Shown in pieces: positions 27,293-38,580 of a DNA stretch of 64,000 nucleotides. Within the stretch, counting starts at the first letter, position 1. Each line of letters starts with the position of its first letter. Under the pieces are notes generated by a model. The model had not been told where the DNA came from. It worked only from the letters and a program-made list of their open reading frames with translations, and searched no databases. The translations under genes were made by a program, and so were the position numbers. Origin of the DNA: Lingula anatina (lineage: Eukaryota; Brachiopoda; Lingulata; Lingulida; Lingulidae); the NCBI RefSeq assembly GCF_001039355.2, contig NW_019775702.1, positions 250,022 to 314,021 of the forward strand. Reading direction: 5' to 3'.

Positions 27293-27381
27293 CACAATAT
27301 ATATTTTCATTGCATTGTAATAATATTATGTAATGAATATAGAGAAAAAACAAGCTGATATAAAACCAAACCTGATCCATG
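27293..27381 (-). pseudogene. PRODH intron/exon 10 boundary fragment
   Basis: About 85 bases match 31133-31217, which spans the intron after PRODH exon 10 and the last 11 bases of that exon. Shared words include atattttcattg, acaagctgatataaaacc and aacctgatccatgt. The similarity stops inside the exon. This is a small duplicated relic with no coding value. Confidence 0.75.
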
Positions 27382-28866
27382 TTATACAACCCAAGTTTAC
27401 TACACTACATGTATATTGGCTTTAATGTAAACATAATATGTGGATTTCAGAGATTCATGATGGGTCAATTAAAATATGTAAAATAGCATGTCTGAAATAT
27501 TGTTCCTCATACATAATGTGGCTCATAAATTTTAATGAATACAATAACAAATATAAATAAGGTCACTTTTACCATCAATAATGATATATTTATCCTATGA
27601 TACATAAACACCATAGTGTAGAGTAGATTATGCCATGTGTGCCTTACAAAATAAAGGTGTGAAAAAATAGTCTTTTCTAAGTTGAGCATTGGTGTATCAA
27701 CAGATCATAATGATAATAATAATAGTAATAGTAATAGTAATAATAGTCAGCTGCCCTACATGTCTCAGCACTGCTCATATATATTTCAAAGGTTCTGAAT
27801 GCCTTTGCTAATACAGAAATTTAGTTGGTAATAGAGAAAAGTGAGCTGCATATTTCCCATCTTTCATAGCACTTGACTTAGCTGCCTTGTAAGAAGAAAA
27901 GTACATGTAACAACATTATGCATATCTAAAAAGAGATCAAACTGGATGAAAATAATTCCATGTGTGTAAACATTACATTTAATAACCTGTATGTAAGTTG
28001 CTTTATGCTGCAAATAGTGTATTGCAATGTATCATCATATTGGTCAGTTCTCTGTATATATTAAATTCATTGAGATTAGACCCTCTCTATCAATATGGAT
28101 AATGTTTACCCCTTGTAAACTTTTAAAACTCCTTCATTCCTATTTAGGAACACAGGTAAGAAATAAATCTCAGGGGACTATTTGCTGAAAAACTAGGAGT
28201 ACAAGTCATCAAAGCTCACAACCAGTAATGCCCTGCTTTCGCTCAAGTTGCAAATATCTTGAGCTGTCTCGAATGTGAAATTGTCAAACCTGATGATGAT
28301 TTGACACAAAATAAAAAAAATATCTGGGAGATCCAGGAGGTACAAAGCTGAAATGATGTTATTCTGAATGACTTAAAATACATTTTGGCTGACCAGGATA
28401 AAAATATTCCAAATGTCAAGCATGTGTTACCAACCAAGTGCACTTTCAAATCTTTAAAAATAAAACAAGTTAGACTGACATAATTACAAAAGTGCCAAAT
28501 CCATGTATAAATCCATTACAACCTCCACAATTCAGTTACAACTATATGATTTATCTTTGAAGGACTAACTATAAATGGTTTTTAATGGCATTTTGGCATA
28601 TTCTTGGATCAAGAAAGACTATAAATGTGCCAAAATTGATCAGCCAATCATTCTACATTCAGGTCATTTTTGCCTCCATCGTTGTTTTTTGTCTTCTTGT
28701 TGTGAGTTGCAAATTTGAGGGAGATAAAAATGGTCCAGAATGCAATTTTTGTGGACAATAAGAAAAGAATTTGAAGTAGTTATGGTCCATCTGTAAATTT
28801 GAAATTTGTAAACCCTCCACAACTGATTTTGACAAACAATACTTCTGTAACACCTCAAACTCTTCT

Positions 28867-28872
28867 TTTATT
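28867..28872 (-). terminator. Candidate PRODH poly(A) signal
   Basis: TTTATT on the plus strand (AATAAA on minus) lies about 290 bases beyond the PRODH stop. Confidence 0.4.
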
Positions 28873-29164
28873 TTAGGAATCAGCTAAGAATGATTTGAGA
28901 GCTGCAAGAATAGTTGAGTATTATCTATAAACTAGACAAATTTCTCATACAAGATGATTTTGGGTATTCATAGCTTAAGTGAAAACAAGCAGACCTAAAA
29001 AAAAAAAAGACAAAGGTAAACATATCATCATTCAATACATATAGCATATGTGCATCTCTATATGTCTGTGGTACATCACCCACATAAATACATGTCAAAC
29101 AGGTTTTGTTATTACATTTGTAAATTTCTTCTTTTTGTGTGAGCATACAGAGATTCTTTAATAT

Positions 29165-32100
29165 TCATGCCTTCTGTTCTGCTTTCAAAGGGTCATGCAT
29201 GATCTTTCCCGACATCACCCTTCTTTTGAGTTCCTGCCACAACAGTCGCTTTTCTTTCTTCACCTTGGTCAGCATCCCACTGTTTTCATAGGCTCTCCTG
29301 GACAGGTAAGGCATCACATCCTCCACTGGACCAAATGGAACATACTTGTACACAGAATAACCTGCCTGACCTAAGAAGAGAAAAGAACAGTCCCCAGGTA
29401 CTATGCATAAATATCAGTAGAAATAAAATTTGTGTACAGTTAAATGACTGGATCTTTTCAGTGGGAAAAAGTGTGAATTTTTCAGGAAGTGTACTTTTTG
29501 ATATCATAAATTCTAACAAGGCAGCAAAGCTGTCAAATGTACAGACAAAAAACAGGAAATAACTATGCACAAAATAGGCTACTGTCAATTCTGATGCAAA
29601 AATACATTATGTTAAACTGCAAATTCAACATCAAATTTTAATTATCCTCAACAGGTAATACCAATGTAATTAAAATATGTGACAAGTTTACACTTTGAAA
29701 ATGTATAACTTCCAGAAAAAGAAGTCACTTAGACTGCTTTTCCAACTCAGACTGCATTTTAGTCCTGTATTTCTTTTTTGAAAGTTTGGCAATCATAAGT
29801 AACATGGTTTTCCCATAATGGTCATCATGGCAGCAGCACCCAAAATTGTGTTTTCTTCTATTCTGATGCAATATTACATAATGGTTAACAGCATAATNGC
29901 ACGGCGACGGCATCGGCATCGGCGACGACAGACGCAGGTGATGGCAATATGTACAGACACATCTGTGTCTGTACATAAAAATCTGAACACTTCTATGGAG
30001 TGGTAGCAACAAAATGAAAAGCAGGCTACCTTGTATTTCTATCTGATTAAAAAAAAGCACCATAGCTGCTACACAGAAATATATTTTTAATGATTCTTAA
30101 ATAATGTATCTGAAAAATTGATAATTTTCCCCAATGAAAAAATCAAGTCATTATAGTATTCAAAATAAAGTGATGTAGTTAAGTTTCAATAATTCTTATT
30201 GTTCCTTTATATCATTGATAGACATCAAATTATATGCATTTGCATATTTCACAAACTTTACGCAATCTATTTCCCATTCTGTTAAACAATTCTACAGAAC
30301 TCCATATTACACAAGACTCACCTAATGGAAAACTGACTTGATCACACATGCCAAATAACTGCCCAAAACAAATTATTCGATCAGAGGCCTTGATCCCATG
30401 GTCTTTCATACTGAAAAAGTGCAATACATGTACAGTATCAGATGACATCTGGCTCGGTTAAAATCTTTAACAGAGTACAATATTTGAGGCACATGCAGTA
30501 TCTAAGAGTTTTACCAGCTTGCCCCACATATTTCTACAAGATCTTGATCTTGATCTTGCCCCACCAGTATTAAATATGGCACAGGAGCACCACACATTTT
30601 CAATCAGGTAGATTGTCAATAGACATCAAATGGTGTGCTTAACTTATGCTCACAGAAAAAGTAATATGCTTTCATTACTGCACTCAGTCATACAAGTATC
30701 ATATTGTAACAGTTAATTTTTCACATTTACTCCACCTCCGATGGCACACCTTTGCACTGTCTCTCGTACTGTGTCCTCATTGTGACTAGCCACCATGACG
30801 GCTATTCTCCCCATCTCACGTTGGTGGACTTCCTCCAACACGTGGTCCAGACATTTATGATACATGGTCGTGGTAGCCTCATAGCTGGGGTTTATGGGGT
30901 CTTCATAACCAATTGTCTCTGCTCTTTTACGCTCCTATACAAAAGATGTGTGAAACAATCAAATAGTTCCTGTATATTCTTACTACTTGGCAAATGCATG
31001 AAAATTACAAATGCTAAATTTTAACATTATGAAGGGTAGTTTTACAACTATTTCTAACTATATTCTAACTATATTTACTTTTACTTAATCTTGTTTATCT
31101 GAACTAATTTCTAATTTCATAAAATATTTTTCACAAATATATATTTTCATTGTATTGTAATATGTTATGAATACAGACAAAGAAACAAGCTGATATAAAA
31201 CCAAACCTGATCCATGTAGGCCCCCCTGACCAACTTGGCTCCAAAGTAAAAATCCTCACGTTTGGCAAGATCCATGTCAATCACAAGGTTATTGTGGGCA
31301 CTCTGAAGACAAAATGCTACACATGCTCAAAACAAGTAATGTAACTAGTAATGTACTTTACAGGTAAATACTCTAATGTTTTACTATTAGTGATTTCAAA
31401 AAGGGTTGTCTTGCTACTACTTACAATGGACAAGCAAATACATAATACTCCAATTTAAGACATAAAGTTGTACTGTAATTCAAAGAATGTAACCGAAAAG
31501 AACATACATTATGGAAACTGGAGACATAATCAGACATTATACCTTCAAATAGCACTGATAAGTATTGAAAACAAATGCTTTCTGTTTGTTGAACTTTCTC
31601 ATCATCTCCATTGTGAGGCGACTTATGGCTGGCTGGAAATAGCTCTGCTCTGCATCTATCATGAGGCGGACATCTTTCTTTACAGCATGCTGTAAAAAAA
31701 CGGTGCCTTTTTGTTTCATTCAAAGTACAAACACTTCTTCAGATCTAAACACAAGCCGAAAATCTTTCATACCATTAGCTTACGGCCAACCTGGACATAG
31801 GCCTTCATCAGACTTTATCAGACCATAAGCTAATGGTATAATAGATATTTGGCTTGTGTTTGATTATTTTCATGTATGATCCAACTACATGTACAAAGAT
31901 AATGAACATTTTTGCTTAAACAAATATAAGGTACCTTCTGAAGTAACTGCATACCAGTACATGATATCAAAAATTTCAAATTTCTTACCTCAACTAACTC
32001 ATTGATTCTATCTAACATGTTGGTGACTTGGATTTTTTCTTCTGGGGTGAGCTCTGGAAGCAAGGGATTCAGTTCACCAGTCTGTAATTGAAATCAAGAC

Positions 32101-35100
32101 ATATCAATTTCTTTTTGCCATAAAATGTTCAGAAATAAGCACGTCAAATAATAAGCTAATTATTAAATAACAATAACATTATGACAATGCTTATGACATC
32201 TTTAATGAAATGTGATACTCACTTCAATGTTGGGGACAACCAGCTTCTTGGAAATGTCTTTTTTTGTAATATTCACAAAATTACTCCACTCAAACAAGTC
32301 CACCTCTCTGAAAAAAGTAAACAATTTACAAAGCTTCTTGAAAAATCTTTCACATTCACATGTGTGCCTGTGTTGAGCCAGCAGCCACCGCATACATCTG
32401 TGTATGAAACATCCATTTCAGTTCAAATTTAAGATTTAATGGTGGCCTGAATATAATTATATAAAGAGCACAGAAGGTGAAACAGAACCCCCAAGAATAC
32501 AATGCAATTATGCAAGAGATAAGAATCTGTATGATTGTATTATAGTAAAAGTTACTATATATATAAAGATTAACAGTGTGTGTGCCTTCTTGTGTGCATG
32601 TAAACATATTATATAATATATAAGTAATCTAAAAAAAGCACAAATTTATCAAATTTAATCTAAAGTTTTTTATAGCATAAAAGGGGAAATTAATTTTATC
32701 CTGACCTGCTTCCAGACACATCCAGCCATGTAAACCATTCATGGGAGCTATCTCTACTGATTGGGATGCCAAGATCCTTTAGATTCTTCTCCAGGGCATC
32801 TTGACGAATTCTGCGCAATGCGACATCTTTTTCTTGACCAGTCATTTGATCAAACAAGTTACTCATCTGCACCAGCAACTCTGACAACTGCAGCTAGAGT
32901 GCATATATCTGATTATTTTAACAGTATGGGTTGTAATGAAAAATTATTTAAATTAAATTAGCAAATATCAAAATAACAAATGTAGACAGCAAAGTTAATG
33001 GATTGAAGATGGAAGACTCCAATATGTTTTTTAAAAGTAAAAAATAGCAAATTCTTGCCAAATTATTGATAGAACCCCCAACCCCATCCCCCAACCCCAT
33101 CCTCACCCTATTAAAATTTACATACCAGCAGTTGTGGTCGTCCCAATGCTGTTAACTTGATAGCTGCAAATCCTGTGCTTCCAGTGGCACCTTAATAACA
33201 TACAAAGTGATACAGAACTATATGTAACGAATATCCATTTTTCTTGGAGATTTGATCTATTTCCCCTTTACTGCCAAGGTACATAAGAACTCAAACTGTT
33301 TACAGAATTGGGATTAATAATTTTTGAGTTCCAAGTTGCTAGTTTTTGAGTCAGTCTCATAATGGATATGGACACTGGTAAAATTCACTCATGACAGAAA
33401 AAAATTAAAAATGTAAGACTGGAGTAAGGGCTTTGGGTAGGATATATACTTCAGTTTTAAATGGAAAATTGCTGAAATTTTCAAGAAAACCTGCTTTTTC
33501 ATTAAGAATATAGAACTCATATTAGGGTTTACAGATTGTGACATTGTCAGCTGTATTGGACATAGTATACTCTTGTGAAAATTGAAAAACTGCATGCTGA
33601 AATTTCCAGGAAAATTGATTTTTGTTATATAAAGGTCTAACACACATAGTATGCATTTCATCATGTTGAGAAGTTAAATCAGAACAGTAAGGAGGATTGA
33701 AGCACCGGCATATGTTACGGCTTTTGAGCAGACAAAGATATCAATGTTCCCTCATAAATATCAAATTATAGTTCTCAAAACCAGCAGTTATCTTGTTCAT
33801 AGTTTCATTTTTATAAATACATGTTAAAACCTCAAATGAAAAAATTACCAGAGACAGCATCAATACAAGTTTTAAAAATTTCCATGTTTTCATCACACTG
33901 GGCTTCATCCTCATAGAAATAGGTTCTGGCGCTGACAACATCCTCTCTTCTGTCACCAAACTCTTGATGTGCACGGAAACGAGCATCAGATCCTTCGGCT
34001 ACAAAATAAAATTAATTTTTGAACAGTGTGCCTTTTTAAGTGAATGAAATGAACTTCAATTAGGGATGTCTACACTAAAAATAACGGTCTGGACCAGCTT
34101 CCCAACAATCAATCTCTTGTAACTATTCTGTGAGAAGTCGAAAATGAAAATCTGCTAATAATATTCAACTTTCATTCTTATTCATATGATAAATATGAAT
34201 AATTCTGATGCTGGAACTTACATTTAGCAACTGACAGACAGACACTGCTAAATATAAGTTCCAGTTATTCATAATTTATCATTTTTATTCTACTGGATGA
34301 CTAACAACATTCACATGGGCGGATCCAGAGCTATTTACTGACAGTCTTCCAAATTATCTTTGTTGATTCATCCTCCAATTTTGACCGACTTCCAACAGAA
34401 AAAATTAGATACCCATCAATGTAAACTTGAAAATCTGACCGTCTTCCGGAAGACCCAGAAGACGGCCTAAATCCGCCGCTGATTCACTCATTCTTATTCA
34501 TACTATATATTACTATAATTCAGTGTAAATGCAAGCTAGGTATCAGATCCAAATTGTTTTACCTAAAGGTTGATTAACAAAGCAATGTTTGGAATAACTT
34601 GTTCATTACTTATTAATTATTACTGGAGAAGTAATTTGAATATCAGGGGCAAAGAGAGTTAAACATTCCATGTACCACATAAATGCTACCTGAAATCTGT
34701 ACACAGCTACCTGGTACATGTAATGCAGCTTTGGCCATACAGTCTTATTCATACTGCAGTCAGTAGAATTAATTGAATGCTACAAACCAATTTTTTTTAT
34801 CTTGTGAAGCTCTGTGGTTGTAAGTTAAAATTAAAAAACAATTTCTTTTAGCATTTCACTTTAACAGTTCTATTTTCAAACTCATCATAAGTTTTCAAAA
34901 TACCAAATCTAAAAACATTTTAAGATAAAAACTGAAGATAACTAACAACTATATAACCTTTAAGTTACCATTCTTTGTTGAGTCTGTAGGTAAAAATAAA
35001 TGGCCAATGACCCATAACTACTAAGTAAAGACCAGGTGACCTTTTATTCTGACAACTCCTATAACAGAATTCTGTGTGAAGAAGGTAAGGTTACATTTTT

Positions 35101-38100
35101 TATGAAGGTCAACTTGTGTAGAACCTCAAATGAAAATCTTCTACCAAAAGGTATTTGTCCCCTTCACCAACATCTACAGACACACATAGATCTTAGTTGA
35201 ATATTTAATTATATATATTTTTTCAATTCTCTTGCATACATTCATGGAACTCACTATGCCAATAACATACTGGTAGCTCAGGCTATATAATCCTAGCACC
35301 TGGGTTTCAGATTCTCACAATTATATGGGGCACAATTAACAAAGCACACTGAATATTTATGCAAACGATCTTCTTCATCAAAGCCCACATATAATAACCT
35401 TATGTAAATAAACTATACATTCAATCTGTATCTTAGGTTAAGAAAATGATCGCATAACCGTGTGGTAAACTCTAATATTCATCATACATGTAACAGGTTA
35501 CATGTACATTGACAAGTGAATTAGTGCTGCTCCATCTTAAACGAAGTTGATCTAGACTAACTGGTAATCTATCTTGTTATCACAAAGTAAGGATCACACA
35601 GTTCTTTGTTTGTTTGCATTTGTTTGTTCGTTTGTGTGCATGCATGTGAATCTAGCAACAGGCCTTCCAAAGTCATCATTTTGAAAACTGTTGTTACAGT
35701 ATTGAAAAGCCTCGAACATCTGTTGATTTTGACCATTTATCTATTGACCTTCTGCACTTTTCAACAAAGTAAAATTACAAAATATTTTTTTTTCTCTTTT
35801 ACCATAAAAATACAAAATATTTTGGTTAAGGAGCAATTACAAATTGAGATGTATGTTAAATAAATCACTAACCTACTGACTGTCCATCTTCAGCAGCGGG
35901 AACACAGCTCCTGCAGAACATAATGTTTTTTTTAATCAAAGATTGCCCATGATAAACAGTCTCATACTAACCTTCAATATATGGCAAAAAAAATTTAGCT
36001 GCTGGCAGTGTGTGACATCATATAAGATAAGAAAATTGGAAAAATGTACCCAAGTTTAACTTTTCAGCAAAAGAGGTGAAACTGTTTGTGGTGGGATTGG
36101 TTGTCTTAAGAAACAATGCAAAAACTGCCATGCCAAATATGACAAACTTGTAAGTTGTACTGTTGTGCAATAGTCTGCAGTTCAGCAGAATTAAAAAGAA
36201 AAGGACCAAAAATATATAACCACAGATTAATTTATTCTTGCCACATTACACTCTAGTCTGCCATATATTTCTGACCCCACTCTCCTCTAAATCCCATGAA
36301 ATCTTGCTTGATTATAAGCAAATTTAGGTGACTTGGAGCTATTTTAGAAGATGCCTACGTATTACTTGTCAGATTAATGTAACAAAAACAGTGAATACAT
36401 CAAGTAAAATGTAAACCACAATGATGGCTTTCTTCCAGACCACTATAACCAGTTGTTAATGATATTTTCCTTCAGGATGGGGCAACTTAACATAACTTAA
36501 AGGTGATATAAGAACACTAGGAACAAGTTGTGAATGAAGAGCATACAATATAAATATACATGTTTACATACAATACAAATGATTCCCAATCCAGGCCATA
36601 TTACAGAAATATTGCCTTATGTTAAAACAACATATTTTTAGTGCACGGTTAATTTTCTGAAGGTTAAGAGTAAATTTAGGATAGCTCACTTGTGTAACAT
36701 TTTGGTAATAAAAATGAACTTAATTATAATTCACACAAACTAAACAAACATGAGCATATTACATTACTAGTAATTTTTTTCAATCAAATATGGTTAAAAT
36801 TCAGTTTAGTATAAAAATATCATAAATCTACAACCAACAGCTTACCTTCTTATGAAGAAATAACATAATCTGGGTGTACTTACGCCATCTCCGCCTTCTT
36901 AGCTTGCTCACTGCTTATGTCCTTTTCTACCCCATAGTCCAGGATGGACTTCACTCCATATTGGGCTTGTCTTCTAATAATAGGCTTGATGGCTTCATTG
37001 TCCTCTCCAGCCACAAAGTGACCATAAAATGTGGCTTTCATAACTTTTTCAAAGAGAGTTTTTCCCATCAGTTTTCTACTCCATTTCATCACCTGCAAAG
37101 GTACAGAAAAATATAGCTGGAGCTTGAATCACAAGGTTAACAAAAGGTTTGCCTTACTCTGAAAAACTGCAGATCACTTAACTACAGGTATCTTTTTCTC
37201 TTATTTAATTTTTTTTTCAAGCATCGTGTTAAAATGTAAAATATATAGTTGTACTGCAATGATTTCAAAAGAACAATGTTTTCAAAAGAACAATGTTCAG
37301 GGTTACCAACAGACCCTTCAAAATGTGAAGCCAATCTCAGTTGACTAAAGGAACCATTCTGATAGTAAATGTACACTAGCTGTACATTCATGACATTGCC
37401 GTGCACCTAAAATTTGATAATTAAACCAATATGAAATAAAATCAATCGATTTATCCTATATGAATTTGATATCACAGCATGACATCAAATATGAATAGAT
37501 GACTCTTTATAAGGTAACTGGTCAAACTTCATGCTCTCTGTTCCTCCACAACAAAGAAAAGCAAAAAATAAATAATTATAAAGTACTGGTATCCAAGTAT
37601 CCGATTTGGATCACAAAGTAAAAAAACTAAATATATAAAAAAATCTGTCCCTCTTAACAGAAATAAACTTATTCAATCCCTAAGTAGGTAGACTAAGGAA
37701 ATTACTTTCTCTGTGTAGCACAAAATTCAACTTTTTTTTCAAGTATATAAGAAAAAACAAATTTATACAAAGCAGAAGTTTTAACCCATGAATTTTAGTG
37801 ATATCTGTGTGTCACGCAAGTACATTTTGTAAGCTACTTCTCTGTTTAGAAAGTAGTTAGAATAATGATTAAGACTTAGCATAACAAGTTTTAGCATTAC
37901 TGGCAGTGACACGGTATAATAAACCCGCATTGTTGTCGAACCGTTTCATGGCTCATTAACTTGTCTCGGTGTGTGGTTGTTTTAAACAGTGATTTACATA
38001 AGAAAAACATATGCTAAAAAACATACCTCTTTATTATGTTCCACCAGCCATCTTACTGAGCACAAGTTAAATACGAACAAGGCCCTTAAAACCTCGCTCG

Positions 38101-38338
38101 TTTTCTTGCTTTTATAAGCTTCGGTGGCATTTTCGAAGGTCAAATCTAACTTCTCGTAAGGTTCGTCTCTATCTGTTTCTTGAGTGACTTGCGCGTCTTT
38201 TTCTTGTCTGACATTTGCTGCAACAGAAGACCTATGTCTTACAGTTTGTTTTGGCCATGTTAAACTTCTTTTCCCGAGAGAGTTCAGTGATGAAACTGAG
38301 TTTAATTTCAGCCTGGAAAACATCCGTCTAGCAGACAT
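29165..38338 (-). CDS. PRODH: PRODH, proline dehydrogenase (mitochondrial)
   Basis: This mitochondrial inner-membrane flavoenzyme oxidises proline to pyrroline-5-carboxylate. Thirteen minus-strand exons: 38338-38027, 37092-36884, 35910-35873, 33998-33849, 33190-33126, 32893-32706, 32307-32223, 32081-31989, 31689-31543, 31302-31207, 30934-30750, 30410-30322 and 29370-29165; 620 residues, close to the human 600. The N-terminus ([12 protein letters not shown]) is presequence-like. Motifs: [35 protein letters not shown] with [118 protein letters not shown] and YKYVPFG before [10 protein letters not shown]. Tyr562, fifteen before Arg577 of the Arg-Arg pair, marks proline specificity. The gene is head-to-head with TIMM22. 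Confidence 0.95.
29515..29990. repeat. Dispersed repeat element, second copy, in the last PRODH intron
   Basis: It shares the start gcaaagctgtcaaatgtaca, the middle aacatggttttccc and ttacataatg-ttaac, and the tail catctgtgtctgtacat with 23336-24550. A single N sits at 29898 within a GC-rich gcacggcgacggcatcgg stretch. Confidence 0.65.
31747..31861. mobile_element. Foldback element in a PRODH intron
   Basis: aaacacaagccgaaaatct ... ataccattagcttacgg pairs with its imperfect reverse complement ending ggcttgtgttt. The arms are about 39 bases with roughly four mismatches. It lies in the intron between the exons at 32081-31989 and 31689-31543. Confidence 0.7.
34187..34280. repeat. Imperfect inverted repeat in a PRODH intron
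   Basis: gataaatatgaataattctg plus ggaacttacatttagca pairs with tgctaaatataagttcc plus ttattcataatttatc across a short gacagacagaca loop. It resembles a short foldback relic. Confidence 0.6.
34317..34481. mobile_element. Possible short non-autonomous element with gcggat ends
   Basis: The left end gggcggatccag and the right end ctaaatccgccg are inverted relatives about 165 bp apart. The body is AT-rich with a palindrome gtcttccggaagac near the right end. No target duplication is clear. Confidence 0.4.
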
Positions 38339-38580
38339 TTCGTAAACATTGGGGTACTTCTATAAGTAAGCATTTCGCAGATTCGTGAAAGGTACGTACG
38401 TAACGTTGGCTGTTTTACAAATATGCTGTCTAGCATAAATTAAACAGTAAAATGGTTCCTATATTTTATATTATTTGGGTACGAATACAAATCGCAACTG
38501 AATCTGGTTTGAATTTAACATAGTAGATATTTCCAGATTTCGGCATATTCTCCCATCCACAGCATCCGGTCGGAATAAAG
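38339..38580. promoter_or_regulatory. Candidate bidirectional promoter, PRODH / TIMM22
   Basis: The divergent start codons are 242 bp apart. Both genes encode mitochondrial proteins. The stretch includes CpG-containing words (aggtacgtacgtaacg, agatttcggc, atccggtcgg), unlike the AT-rich introns on either side. It has no obvious TATA box at an expected position. Confidence 0.6.

Larger units (their letters stand above)
24551..28866. other. Intergenic spacer between the tails of PRODH2 and PRODH
   Basis: No gene is supported. It is AT-rich and contains a foldback element (26508-26631), an AT microsatellite (27027-27072) and a short PRODH-derived fragment (27293-27381). Confidence 0.6.
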
